Of a DNA stretch of 64,000 bases, positions 1-10,140 are shown one piece after another. Source of the DNA: Planctomycetota bacterium. Its GTDB lineage: Bacteria; Planctomycetota; SZUA-567; H5-PLA8. A program made the position numbers and the translations under genes. Where the stretch lies: the NCBI GenBank assembly GCA_027493525.1, contig JAOSKN010000003.1, forward strand, positions 1,798,001 to 1,862,000. The letters are read 5' to 3'. Under the pieces are notes generated by a model. The model had not been told where the DNA came from. It ran no database searches and was given only the letters and a program-made list of their open reading frames with translations. How positions within the stretch are numbered: the first letter of the stretch is position 1; each line of letters starts with the position of its first letter.

Positions 1-2130
1 CTGCGTATAGCTGTACTCCATGCCCTTTCCCGTCTTGAGGCGCTGCAACAACATCCCCTGGAGGGTCTTCGATGGCTGGAGCGTGTCCTCGAGATCGCGC
101 TCGAAGTCCATGGCCCCGATTCGAGCAACGCGGGGGACGCCCACCTTGCGCTTGCGCGCACGCACGCTGAACAGGGCCATGGGGAAGAAGCCGTGGCGCA
201 CTTGCGCAAGGCGCTTCACGGCTACGAGGAGGCCTTGCCTGGCGGAATGAAGTCCGCCGAGATCCTCGATCTCCTGGGCGACCAGTACCGCTTCGCGCGG
301 CGCTTCGCGGAAGGCGAGGCGGCGTACCTGAAGGCGCTGGAGATCTACGAGCGCGCGCTAGGCGCGGACGACGCGAACCGCGGGCGCGTCTTCAACAACC
401 TCGGCGCGCTCCATGCCGCGCAGGGGCGATACGCCGAGGCCGAGGCCCAGTACCGCCAAGCGCTGGCCGTCTACGAGAAGAGCCTCCCCGAGGGCCACGC
501 CTGGACCGGGATGACCGCCGGCTACATCGGGAATGCGCTGCGCTGGCAGTACAAGAACGAGCCCGCGCTCGCGTTCCTTGAACGCGCGCTGGCGTGCGCT
601 GAGGCGCAGCCCGAGGCGGATGCAGCCGCGCTGGGTACGCTCCACAACGATTTGGGCAGCGCGCGGCTCGCGCTCCAGCGGCTGGACGACGCCGAAAAGA
701 GCTACACGCGCGCGCTGGAGTTCTACCGCAAGGCCCTGCCCGAGCGGCACGCCTGGATCCTCATGACCGAAAGCTACCTGCTCTCCATCGCCGTCCAGCG
801 CGGAGCGCTCGAGGCCAGCGAACAAAAGGCGCGCGCGCTGCTCAAGGAATGGGAAGAACTCGGCTACGGCGAGAACGAGAGCCTCCTCGCGATTCTCAAT
901 CCGCTGACGACCCTCTGCCGGAATTCAGGCCGGCGCGAGGAAGCCGCGCGCTTGCAGCATCGCATCGTCGACGTCATCGCGCGGACGTACGGAGCGCGGC
1001 ACGCCTGGGTGGCGGACTCGCTGGACGTGGAGGTCCAGGATCTCCGCGCCTTAGGCAGGCAGGAAGACGCGCTTCAGGCGGCGGGCCGCAGCCTGGCGAT
1101 ACGCGAAGAGTTGAACGGCCCCGATGACCCGCGCCTCGCCGCCAGCCTTCTGGCCCTGGGCTGCACCTGCCACGACCTGGGGCGACACGACCGAGCCGTC
1201 GCGCACCTGCGCCGCGCATTGGCGCTCCAGGAGGGCCGCCTCGCCAAGGACGACCCGGCCCTGGCGTACACCAGGTTCTTTCTCGCCGCGAGCCTGCACT
1301 GGCAGCGCGATTTCGCCGCGGCGCGCCCGCTTTACCGGCAAGCGGCCGCGGCCTTCGCGAAGGACCTCCCGGCCCTCGCCGAATTCCACGCCTTGGCGCT
1401 TTCGGGCCATGGCCGCGCCTGCATGGACGACAGGGACTACGACGAGGCCGCCGTGCAGCTTGAGCTGGCCCTGCGGCAACCGATCTTGAAGGAAGAGCGC
1501 CTGGCCATGACGCGCGCGCAAACCCTGGCGCCCCTCGCGAGCGCCCGGATGCTTCAAGTCAGGCCCGAAGCCGTGCTCGAAGCCGGGGCGGAGGCCCTGC
1601 GGATCCTGGAGCGCCTGGAGCCGAAGGACAGGGAGATGCGGGCTTCGGTCCTCGGCGCCATGGGCGCGGCCGCCTTGCAGCTCAAGAACTGGGAGGACGC
1701 GCGGCGGGATCTGACGCGGGCGCTCAACCTGCTGCTCGACGCGGGCGGCAGGCAAGCCCTGGGGCGCAGCCTCCTGGAGGCGCGGCTGGCGGTGGTGGAC
1801 CGGGAGACCGGCAAGCCCGAGCGAGCGCGCGAACGGCTCCTCGCCGTGCTGCCCCTGCTGACCCAGGCGCTGGGGGCGGAGGACGTGGAGGTCGCGACGG
1901 CGCAGGCCGAGTTGGCCCGCACCCACGCCGCGCTGAAGGACTTCGCCGAGGCTCAGAAGATTTTCGCCGCGGCGCTTCCGGTACTGGAGGCACGCTACGG
2001 CCGCCGGCATCCGTACTACCTTGGCCTCGCCCGGGCGTACGCGGACTGCCTGCGCGAGGCCGGCCAAGCGGAAGCGGCCGCGGCGCTGGAGCGGCGGCTG
2101 GAGGCGCCGGAGCCCCCGCCCCGCCCTTGA
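1..2130 (+). CDS. TPR-repeat protein, 5' end outside window
   Basis: The frame is open from base 1, so the start lies upstream of the window; the GTG at 193 is only an internal codon. At least 709 residues are encoded. They consist almost entirely of tandem helical repeats of about 42 residues (patterns such as NNLGALHAAQGRYAEAE and ALGCTCHDLGRHDRAV), the kinesin-light-chain type of TPR. Such solenoids bind protein partners; no catalytic domain is visible in this portion. An N-terminal effector domain (kinase, NB-ARC or CHAT are common partners) could lie upstream, but that is inference. The gene ends 37 bp before a strong terminator. Confidence 0.85.
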   Translation: MRIAVLHALSRLEALQQHPLEGLRWLERVLEIALEVHGPDSSNAGDAHLALARTHAEQGHGEEAVAHLRKALHGYEEALPGGMKSAEILDLLGDQYRFARRFAEGEAAYLKALEIYERALGADDANRGRVFNNLGALHAAQGRYAEAEAQYRQALAVYEKSLPEGHAWTGMTAGYIGNALRWQYKNEPALAFLERALACAEAQPEADAAALGTLHNDLGSARLALQRLDDAEKSYTRALEFYRKALPERHAWILMTESYLLSIAVQRGALEASEQKARALLKEWEELGYGENESLLAILNPLTTLCRNSGRREEAARLQHRIVDVIARTYGARHAWVADSLDVEVQDLRALGRQEDALQAAGRSLAIREELNGPDDPRLAASLLALGCTCHDLGRHDRAVAHLRRALALQEGRLAKDDPALAYTRFFLAASLHWQRDFAAARPLYRQAAAAFAKDLPALAEFHALALSGHGRACMDDRDYDEAAVQLELALRQPILKEERLAMTRAQTLAPLASARMLQVRPEAVLEAGAEALRILERLEPKDREMRASVLGAMGAAALQLKNWEDARRDLTRALNLLLDAGGRQALGRSLLEARLAVVDRETGKPERARERLLAVLPLLTQALGAEDVEVATAQAELARTHAALKDFAEAQKIFAAALPVLEARYGRRHPYYLGLARAYADCLREAGQAEAAAALERRLEAPEPPPRP

Positions 2131-2166
2131 TTCGGCTCCCCCTTTATATACGATGCTGCCTTGACT

Positions 2167-2198
2167 CAGGGCCGCCCGCCCGCGGCCCTGGTTTTTTT
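2167..2198 (+). terminator. Rho-independent terminator after the TPR gene
   Basis: A perfect 9-bp stem (CAGGGCCGC with GCGGCCCTG) encloses a 6-nt loop and is followed by G and seven T. It lies 37 bp after the TPR stop codon and separates that gene from the aminotransferase. Confidence 0.9.
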
Positions 2199-2257
2199 GT
2201 TGCCTGATTGAAATTCGGCGGGGCGCACGGGGCGGACAGGCTCCGGCGGGAGGTTCC

Positions 2258-3457
<1,200 letters not shown>

Positions 3458-3506
3458 GGCTTCCATCCCGCGCCGAACGCACCCAAGGATTCGAGGAGCG
3501 CGAACG

Positions 3507-3977
3507 ATGTCCACGCCGATGACCAAGCAGGGCCTCGAGAAGCTCAAGGCGGAACTGTCCGCGCTGGAGGCGAAGGCCTTGGACCTTGCCCGCAAGGTCG
3601 AGATCGCGCGCGAGAAGGGCGACCTGCGGGAAAACGCCGAGTACCACGCCGCGCGCGAGGACCTGATGGGCACCAACACCCGCATCACGGACCTGCAGGG
3701 GCGCATCGCCAGCGCGACCATCGTGGACACCTCGAAGAGCAAGGGCGACGCCATCGTCTTCGGCGCCACCGTCAAGCTGCGGAATCTCGACGACAAGGAA
3801 GAGGAGGAGTTCACCCTCGTCGGCGACGGCGAGGCCGACCCCTTCTCCAATAAAATCCTGACCACGAGTCCCATGGGCCAGGCGATGCTGACCAAGAAGG
3901 TGGGCGAAACGGTGGAAGTCCCCGCGCCCAAGAAGACGCTGCGCTACAAGGTCCTCGAGATCCGCTTCGACGGCTGA
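3507..3977 (+). CDS. greA: Transcription elongation factor GreA
   Basis: The 156-residue product matches GreA in length and order: an N-terminal antiparallel coiled coil (about 1-75) with the signature AREKGDLRENAEYHAAREDL, and a C-terminal FKBP-like globular domain ending LRYKVLEIRFDG. GreA enters the secondary channel of RNA polymerase and stimulates cleavage of backtracked RNA; the acidic D and E in GDLRENAEY are the tip residues that coordinate catalytic Mg. A GAGGAG site precedes the ATG. The gene sits 49 bp after the aminotransferase and 26 bp before pheA. Confidence 0.96.
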   Translation: MSTPMTKQGLEKLKAELSALEAKALDLARKVEIAREKGDLRENAEYHAAREDLMGTNTRITDLQGRIASATIVDTSKSKGDAIVFGATVKLRNLDDKEEEEFTLVGDGEADPFSNKILTTSPMGQAMLTKKVGETVEVPAPKKTLRYKVLEIRFDG

Positions 3978-4003
3978 GCGCGACAGGAACCCGGACCCCG
4001 GCC

Positions 4004-5197
4004 ATGCCCGACCGACCCACAACGCCCCGCCGCCGCGCCCGCAAGGCCGCCGCCCGTCCCGGCGCCTCCCCGGCGCAGCTCGAAACCGAACTCGACGCGC
4101 TGCGCGCCAAGATCGACGCCATGGACGGCCAGCTCGTGAAGCTGATCAACGAGCGCGCGGAGGTGGCCGGGCGGATCGGACGCGCCAAGGCCCGCGAAGG
4201 CGTCAAGCCCTACGCTCCCAGCCGCGAGCGGCAGGTCTACCGGCGCGTCGCGAGCCTCAACCGCGGTCCGCTCCCCGACTCGGCCTTCCAGTCGATCTAC
4301 CGCGAGATCATGAGCGCGACGATCGCCCTGGAGCGGCCCACGCGCGTCGCCTACTTCGGGCAGCAGGGCAGCTTCACGCACCTCGCCGCGCGGACCAAAT
4401 TCGGCGCCTCCGTCGAGTACGCCGCCGCGCGCGATATCCGCGACGTCTTCATGGCCGTCTCGCGCGGACGCGTCGATTACGGCGTGATCCCCATCGAGAA
4501 TTCCACCGAAGGCGGCGTCAACCAGTCCATCGACCTGCTCGGCGAGACCCGTCTGAAGATCTGCAGCGAGATCTACCTCCCGATCCACCACCACCTGCTC
4601 TCCTTCGCCAGGCCCAGGCAGATCCGCATCCTCTACAGCCACCCGCAGCCCTTCGCCCAGTGCCGCACCTGGCTGGCCGGCAACCTGGGCGACGTGGAAC
4701 GCAAGGAAGTCGGGAGCACCGCCGAGGCCGCCGAGCGCGCCGCGAAAGAAAAACACGCCGGCGCCATCGCGGGGCTCCTCGCCGCCGAAATCTACAAGGT
4801 CCCGATCCAGGTCGAGAACATCGAGGACCACGCCGAGAACATCACGCGCTTCTTCGTCGTCGCCGAGCAGATGGCCATCCCGACGGGCGACGATAAGACC
4901 AGCGTTTGCGTCTCGATCCTCGATGAGTCCGGCGCGTTAATGCGTCTCCTGCGCCCATTCCAGAAACACGGGATCAACCTGACCCGCATCGAGTCGCGCC
5001 CCAGCCGCCGCCGCGCGTGGGACTACGTCTTTTACATGGACATGCTGGGCCACGCGAGCGAGCCGCGCTTGGCGCGCGCGCTGCGGGACGTCGAGTCGAA
5101 CTCACGGCACGTCGAGGTCCTCGGCAGCTACCCCGCCGCATCGCGAGTGCCGAGCGCGAAGGAACATGCCTCGTTGCAGGAGAGAAAAAAGACGTAG
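4004..5197 (+). CDS. pheA: Bifunctional chorismate mutase/prephenate dehydratase (P-protein)
   Basis: The 397-residue protein has the full P-protein order. A basic tail is followed by an AroQ-type chorismate mutase helix domain (about 25-110), a prephenate dehydratase domain beginning RVAYFGQQGSFTHLA (about 115-290) with the TRF motif in ENITRFFVV, and an ACT regulatory domain (about 298-375) containing ESRPSRR, the Phe-binding loop. It converts chorismate through prephenate to phenylpyruvate; phenylalanine feedback through the ACT domain is expected from the family. The companion prephenate dehydrogenase tyrA lies at 43898-44911. It is in the plus-strand group between greA and tpiA. Confidence 0.95.
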   Translation: MPDRPTTPRRRARKAAARPGASPAQLETELDALRAKIDAMDGQLVKLINERAEVAGRIGRAKAREGVKPYAPSRERQVYRRVASLNRGPLPDSAFQSIYREIMSATIALERPTRVAYFGQQGSFTHLAARTKFGASVEYAAARDIRDVFMAVSRGRVDYGVIPIENSTEGGVNQSIDLLGETRLKICSEIYLPIHHHLLSFARPRQIRILYSHPQPFAQCRTWLAGNLGDVERKEVGSTAEAAERAAKEKHAGAIAGLLAAEIYKVPIQVENIEDHAENITRFFVVAEQMAIPTGDDKTSVCVSILDESGALMRLLRPFQKHGINLTRIESRPSRRRAWDYVFYMDMLGHASEPRLARALRDVESNSRHVEVLGSYPAASRVPSAKEHASLQERKKT

Positions 5198-5267
5198 GCG
5201 AGGATCGGCGAGCGGCAGGATGCCATTCCCATGGACAACGCTTACGGCCCCACTAAGGAGCACAACG

Positions 5268-6026
5268 TTGGCACGCAGACCTTACATCGCCGGGAATTGG
5301 AAGATGCACACGACGCCGGCCGAGGCGGCGAGTCTGGCCGCGGAGGTGGTGAAGGCCGTCGCGGGACACGACGGTGTGGACGTGGCGCTCTGCCCGCCCT
5401 TCGTCTGCCTTTCCGCGGTGGCGGATGTGCTGCGGGGCTCGCGCGTGAAACTAGGCGCGCAGAACGTCCACGGCGAGGCCAAGGGCGCGTTCACCGGCGA
5501 GGTCTCGCCCGGGATGCTCAAGGCCGTCGGTTGCGCCGTGGCCATCGTCGGCCACAGCGAGCGGCGGCAGTTCTTCGGCGAGACCGACGAAGGAGTCCAC
5601 GACCGGATGAAAGGAGCCCTGGGCGCCGGCCTGGAGGTCATCGTCTGCGTCGGCGAAACCCTGGACCAGCGGGAACGCGGCATCACCAACGATATCGTCG
5701 GGCACCAGATCCGCGGCGCGCTGAACGGGATCGACGGCGCGCAGATGGCCTCCGTGACGCTGGCCTACGAGCCGGTCTGGGCCATCGGTACCGGCCGCAC
5801 CGCCAGCCCGGCCCAGGCGCAGGAGGTCCACGCCTTCATCCGCGGCCTGCTGGCCCAGCATTTTGGTGCGGACGTGGCCGGCGGGGTGCGGATACAATAC
5901 GGCGGCTCGGTAAAGCCCGACAACGCCGCGGAACTCTTCGCCCAGCCGGACATCGACGGCGGGCTGATCGGCGGCGCGAGCCTGAAAGCGGCCGACTTCG
6001 CGGCCATCGTGAAGGCCGGCGCCTGA
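5268..6026 (+). CDS. tpiA: Triosephosphate isomerase
   Basis: The product interconverts dihydroxyacetone phosphate and glyceraldehyde 3-phosphate. I start it at TTG 5268 because AAGGAG lies seven bases upstream and the protein then begins MARRPYIAGNWKMH at the usual family position; longer in-frame extensions have no support. The catalytic set is present: N10 and K12 in GNWKMH, H96 in VGHSERR and E168 in AYEPVWAIGTG. Length is 252 residues, normal for TIM. secG starts 50 bp downstream; a tpiA-secG order is common in bacteria. Confidence 0.95.
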   Translation: MARRPYIAGNWKMHTTPAEAASLAAEVVKAVAGHDGVDVALCPPFVCLSAVADVLRGSRVKLGAQNVHGEAKGAFTGEVSPGMLKAVGCAVAIVGHSERRQFFGETDEGVHDRMKGALGAGLEVIVCVGETLDQRERGITNDIVGHQIRGALNGIDGAQMASVTLAYEPVWAIGTGRTASPAQAQEVHAFIRGLLAQHFGADVAGGVRIQYGGSVKPDNAAELFAQPDIDGGLIGGASLKAADFAAIVKAGA

Positions 6027-6076
6027 CGGCCGCGGGTTCAAGGCAAGACTGGGATTGAGAAAAGGACGGAAGCGCG

Positions 6077-6643
6077 ATGCAAGACATTTTGATGTGGATC
6101 CTCAACGCCGCATTCATCCTGACCGGGCTGCTGATGACCTTTCTCATCCTGCTCCAGGAAGGCAAGGGCGGCGGGCTGGCGGGACTCGGCGGCACCAAGG
6201 CCGCGGGCGTCGAAGGCGTGACCAATCCGATCCGCCGCGCCACGGCCTGGCTCAGCGCCGTCTGGTTCCTCCTCGCGATCATGCTGGGCATGCTTTCCCT
6301 GCGCGCCGAACGCACCGACCGGGAAGGCCTGTTCGACAACGCGACCGCCCTGGAATCCACCGAGAAGGACAAGCAGGAAGAAAGCGCCGGGCCGGCCGAA
6401 GCGGAACCGCCGCCGGCCAAGACCGAGGCCCCCGCCGCGAAGACGGGCGAAGCCAAGACCGAGCCCGCAGGCGAGGCCAAGACCCCGGAAGCCAAGACCG
6501 AAGAGCCGAAGACCGAGGCCGCCAAGACGCCCGAGACCAAAACCGCTGCGCCCGCCGAGGAAAAGACCGGCGAAGCCAAGACCGAAGCCGCCCCCGAAGC
6601 GAAAACGGAAGCCAAGACCGGCGAGGCGGACAAGCCCGAGTAG
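6077..6643 (+). CDS. secG: Protein translocase subunit SecG with long charged tail
   Basis: SecG is the small integral membrane subunit of SecYEG. Two membrane helices (about 3-25 and 56-76) flank the conserved cytoplasmic loop with LLQEGKGGGLAGLGG. Typical SecG stops soon after helix 2. Here about 110 further residues form a low-complexity tail of AKTE/EAKT words rich in Ala, Lys, Glu and Thr, encoded by imperfect DNA repeats (about 6410-6640). The tail is probably disordered. AAAGGA precedes the ATG. tpiA lies upstream and yicC 20 bp downstream. Confidence 0.93.
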   Translation: MQDILMWILNAAFILTGLLMTFLILLQEGKGGGLAGLGGTKAAGVEGVTNPIRRATAWLSAVWFLLAIMLGMLSLRAERTDREGLFDNATALESTEKDKQEESAGPAEAEPPPAKTEAPAAKTGEAKTEPAGEAKTPEAKTEEPKTEAAKTPETKTAAPAEEKTGEAKTEAAPEAKTEAKTGEADKPE

Positions 6644-6663
6644 CCTCGGACGCCGCTCGCCCC

Positions 6664-7587
6664 ATGCCCCGCGCCAAGCCCCCCGCGCAGCCGGCCGTCC
6701 GCTCGATGACCGGCTACGGCCGCTACGCGCTCGAGTCGGAATCCGGGCGCTGTGTCGCGGAGATCCGCTCCGTCAACGGGCGTTTCCTGAAGCTCACCTT
6801 CAAGCTCCCGCCGCGCTTCGGCGCACTTGAAGAGCGGGTCAAGGATCTGCTCAACCACCGCGGCGTGCGCCGGGGCAGCGTGGAGGTCGCGCTGTATCTT
6901 GACGAAGCCGCGCGCGGGTTGGGCGGGCACAGGCTCGACGCGGACGCCCTGTCGCGCTACGCGGAGCAGTACCGCGCGCTGGCCAAGACGCTGAAGACCG
7001 ACGCCAAGCCGCCGCTCCACGCGCTGCTCGGTCTCCCCGGCGCGGTGGTGCGCGTGGAGCCCGACGAGGACCTGGAAGGCGTCTGGGCGCGGATCGAGCC
7101 GGCGCTGCTGCAGGCCCTCGATCGGTTCGACGGCATGCGCGAGAAAGAAGGCCGCGCGCTGGCCGGGGATATCCGCGCGCAACTGGAAGGGCTGCGCGCG
7201 CATCGCGCCGAACTCCTGGCCCAGGCCCCCGCCGCGCAGAAGCTGGCCGGGCAACGGCTGCGGGAGCGCGTCCAGCGCCTCCTCGACGAGAACGGCGCGG
7301 CCGGGCGCGTGAGCGCGGCCGACCTGGAGCGCGAGATGGTGCTCCTCTCCGACCGCATGGACGTCAGCGAAGAACTGGCGCGCCTGGATAGCCACCTGGC
7401 CCAGATGGACGCGACGCTCGCCGCCGGCGGAGAGGCCGGCAAGAAGCTCGACTTCCTCACCCAGGAATTGAACCGCGAGGTCAACACCATCGGCAGCAAG
7501 GCCAACGACGACGCGATTACCCATCGGGTCGTCGAGATGAAGCAGTTGGTCGAGAAGATTCGCGAGCAGGTGCAGAACCTCGAATAA
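6664..7587 (+). CDS. yicC: YicC-family endoribonuclease
   Basis: The protein shows the family hallmark RSMTGYGRYALESESG at the N-terminus, IRSVNGRFLKL, and the C-terminal DUF1732 segment with GKKLDFLTQELNREVNTIGSK. YicC proteins are stress-linked endoribonucleases. From ATG 6664 it has 307 residues, slightly longer than usual. The more typical family start would be the ATG at 6706 (MTGYGR), and no good ribosome site distinguishes the two. It is the last gene of the plus-strand group; a long imperfect hairpin followed by T5 lies just downstream. Confidence 0.9.
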   Translation: MPRAKPPAQPAVRSMTGYGRYALESESGRCVAEIRSVNGRFLKLTFKLPPRFGALEERVKDLLNHRGVRRGSVEVALYLDEAARGLGGHRLDADALSRYAEQYRALAKTLKTDAKPPLHALLGLPGAVVRVEPDEDLEGVWARIEPALLQALDRFDGMREKEGRALAGDIRAQLEGLRAHRAELLAQAPAAQKLAGQRLRERVQRLLDENGAAGRVSAADLEREMVLLSDRMDVSEELARLDSHLAQMDATLAAGGEAGKKLDFLTQELNREVNTIGSKANDDAITHRVVEMKQLVEKIREQVQNLE

Positions 7588-7588
7588 G

Positions 7589-7685
7589 AAGGATGAAGCA
7601 TGAAGGCTGAATAATGAAGTAACGGCTCAATCCCAATGAGCTCGTCGCTACTTTCATACTTCAGAATTCATATTCCATCCTTTTT
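7589..7685. repeat. Imperfect inverted repeat of tGAAg-type words; possible terminator
   Basis: Left arm 7589-7621 and right arm 7649-7682 are imperfect reverse complements, each built of short words of the ATGAAG kind at 7-8 base spacing. The right arm runs into T5, so on the plus strand the hairpin could terminate the yicC transcript. Its composition is much more AT-rich than the flanking genes, as with the other word-repeat loci in this window. Confidence 0.55.
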
Positions 7686-7732
7686 AGGTGCAAACGTTCC
7701 GCTGCGCTCGAAACCATCTTCCAGGGAGCCCC

Positions 7733-8962
7733 ATGCGCACCGATCATCCCCGCACCGAACGCGACTTCGAGCAGCTCCTGGATTTGCTGGGCGCGGCGTT
7801 TTTTCCCGGCGCCGTCCGCTGGCGCAGTGTTTTCCGCGGGGATGCAAAGGCCGACCCCGGCGTCCGGCCGCACTACCTGCGCGTGGCCCGGCGCCGGGGC
7901 CGGATCGTCGCGCACGTCGGCATTTACGAGAAGCCGATCCGCCTCGGCGCCGTCACGCTGCGCATGGGCGGCATCGGAGCGGTGAGCTGCGACCCGCGCT
8001 ATCGCCGCCAAGGCCTCGCCGCCGTCTGCATGGAAGACGCGCTGGAAGTCATGCGCCGCGAAGGGCTGCCGGTCACGACCCTGCTGGGCATCGAGCGTTA
8101 TTACCTGCGCTTCGGTTACATCGGCTGCTGGCCGGGCTACGCGCTGAAACTCGCCGTCGCCGATCTCGACAAGCTACGCGCGCCGCTGAAGGCCCGCCCC
8201 TATGCGCCCGGGGACCTTCCGGCCCTCGCGGACCTCTACAATGCCGCGGCCGCGGAGACCCCGAGTTCGGTCGTGCGCGACGCCGCGCGCATGAAGCACG
8301 GCATCCGGCGACTCCAGCTCGCCGAGAAGACCGCCCGCGACCGCGACGGCGCGCTCTGGGTCTTCCATGAACCGCGCGGCCGGCGGGTCCTTCGAGCCTA
8401 CGCGGCGTTCAAGGAAGGCAAGCTGCTCGAAGCCGGCATGGCGCCCGACGACGAGGGCGCGTGCGCGGCGGTCCTGGCCTGGTTGCGCCAGCGGCAAGTC
8501 GAGGCGCTCGAAAAGGACGTCGCGCTCCACCAGCTCTGCCCCACGCACCCGCTGTGGAGGTATGCGCGGCGCTTCAACCACGCCACCGAGGGCGGCTTGC
8601 GCTGGACCGCCAGCGGGATGGGCCGAATTCTGGACGTGCCGCGATTCCTCGAAACGGTCCGGCCGGAATTCGAGGCGCGCCTCTCGCGCGCGGGGCTCGA
8701 ACGGCCCGTTCGCCTGGGCCTGGACGTGGACGGCGCGAAGTACGGGCTCGCCCTGAACGCCGCGCGGCTGGGCGGCGTCGCGGCCTCCAACAAGTCTGTG
8801 GACTTGACCCTGAGCGCCACGCAGCAGTCCCTGTTCCAGATGGTCCTGGGCACGCTGCCGTATACGGAGATTCCCGGAGTGGCCGCGGGCGGCGCCCCGG
8901 GTTACCTGCGCGCGCTCTTCCCTGAGAGCAGTCCGCACCTGTACCGGCTCGACTGGTTCTAA
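7733..8962 (+). CDS. GNAT N-acetyltransferase with C-terminal sterol-carrier-like domain
   Basis: The first ~140 residues are a GNAT acetyl-CoA fold with the motif-A region GGIGAVSCDPRYRRQGLA and RYYLRFGY after it. The remainder, about 409 residues in all, fits the Eis-like architecture of two GNAT-type halves and an SCP2-like C-terminal domain. The substrate cannot be read from sequence. I choose ATG 7733 over the in-frame GTG 7688 because AGGGAG lies just upstream. The gene stands alone between the yicC hairpin and a minus-strand phosphodiesterase. Confidence 0.75.
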   Translation: MRTDHPRTERDFEQLLDLLGAAFFPGAVRWRSVFRGDAKADPGVRPHYLRVARRRGRIVAHVGIYEKPIRLGAVTLRMGGIGAVSCDPRYRRQGLAAVCMEDALEVMRREGLPVTTLLGIERYYLRFGYIGCWPGYALKLAVADLDKLRAPLKARPYAPGDLPALADLYNAAAAETPSSVVRDAARMKHGIRRLQLAEKTARDRDGALWVFHEPRGRRVLRAYAAFKEGKLLEAGMAPDDEGACAAVLAWLRQRQVEALEKDVALHQLCPTHPLWRYARRFNHATEGGLRWTASGMGRILDVPRFLETVRPEFEARLSRAGLERPVRLGLDVDGAKYGLALNAARLGGVAASNKSVDLTLSATQQSLFQMVLGTLPYTEIPGVAAGGAPGYLRALFPESSPHLYRLDWF

Positions 8963-9093
8963 GCGGTCTCACATGAGATTTTTGCCATGGCCCAGCGCGG
9001 TTTCCCCTCCTCTCCGAGGAGGGGCAGGGGTGGCGTCTTAACAAGTCCGCGCGAAGCGCGATCCAAAACCGAAAGCAACTTATGTAGGATCGC

Positions 9094-9834
9094 CTAGGCG
9101 CGAAGCTTTTCACGCTTCAAAAAGGCGATCAATTCCCCGGGGTCGTCGTAGGTGCATCCTTCCGCGCCCAAGGCGTACGCGGCGCGGGCGGCGGCGAGGT
9201 CCTTCACCCCCCAGGCCCGCACGGCCAGCCCGCGGCGGCGCGCCTCCGCGAGCCGCTCGGGGGTCAGTTCGCTCAGGTGCGGATACCAGCCCCACGCGCC
9301 TGTCCGTTCGAGCGGCCCCCAGTGCTCGGTCGTCTCGCGCCGGCTCAGCCACGCGACGCGCTGCTCGGGATCGAGCCGATGGACTTCCGCAAGCCACTCG
9401 GGTTCGAAGCTGGTCACGATGACCTTCGCGCGCGCCTCGGAGTTTCCGAGCGTCCGCAACGCGGCGACGACCGCCGGCGCGGCCGCGCCGGCCTTCAATT
9501 CCAATTCCAGTGGGATCCGCGCCGCGAAGCGCTCCAGGACCTCCTCGAGGCGCGGCACGCGCGCGCCGGGAAACCCCGGCCCGAAGCGCTCGCCCACGGG
9601 TACATCGCGCAGCGCGGACCACTCGGTCTCCTCGACGACCCACTCCACGCCGCCGACCCGCTTCAGATCCTTGTCGTGGACGATGGCGGGCACGCCGTCG
9701 CGGGTGAGCCGCACGTCGAGTTCGATTCCGTCGGCGCCCAGGGCCAGCGCGGCTTCGAAAGCCGGCAGCGTATTCTCGGGGGCGTGGACCTTGTCGCCGC
9801 GGTGGGCGATTACATTGAAGGGGTGTGCGGGCAT
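9094..9834 (-). CDS. ugpQ: Glycerophosphodiester phosphodiesterase
   Basis: The 246-residue protein has the GDPD TIM barrel: AHRGD at 10-14 with catalytic H11, PENTL, GIELDVRLTRDG with metal ligands E38 and D40, catalytic H53 in VHDKDL, and the later ELELK strand. It hydrolyses glycerophosphodiesters to sn-glycerol 3-phosphate and an alcohol. No signal peptide is seen, so it is cytoplasmic UgpQ type rather than periplasmic GlpQ. ATG 9834 is chosen over the start 33 bases upstream because GGGAGG sits directly before it. Confidence 0.9.
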   Translation of the reverse strand: MPAHPFNVIAHRGDKVHAPENTLPAFEAALALGADGIELDVRLTRDGVPAIVHDKDLKRVGGVEWVVEETEWSALRDVPVGERFGPGFPGARVPRLEEVLERFAARIPLELELKAGAAAPAVVAALRTLGNSEARAKVIVTSFEPEWLAEVHRLDPEQRVAWLSRRETTEHWGPLERTGAWGWYPHLSELTPERLAEARRRGLAVRAWGVKDLAAARAAYALGAEGCTYDDPGELIAFLKREKLRA

Positions 9835-10140
9835 CGGGGCCTCCCAGAATCGAGGGGTGCGCAACATTGTTCATCCCACGGCGCGCCTTGTCCACCGGCT
9901 GATTCGGAAGTTGCTGGTCTTCTTGCGGGCGTTATCATCCCGCCCATGTTGACGAGCGACCCTGTTCTTCGCGAGCCGCTGCTGCGCGTCCTGCTCTGGG
10001 CCGGCGACGGCATGGGTAGTTAGCGCGGCCGCTCCGCGCGCGCGGGGTTGTCGCGCCTTCTCCCTCGTGACTTCCATTTCTTTCGAACCAAACCGTCCGC
10101 GCCGCCTCGGCGGGACCGCGGGCCTGTGGGAGCGAAAACG
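9835..10140. other. Intergenic region between ugpQ and glyS
   Basis: No gene is supported in these 306 bases between divergent genes. A possible plus-strand promoter for glyS is TTGCTG (9911-9916), 16 bases, then TATCAT (9933-9938); this is a weak match. No T-box signature was recognised. Confidence 0.4.
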
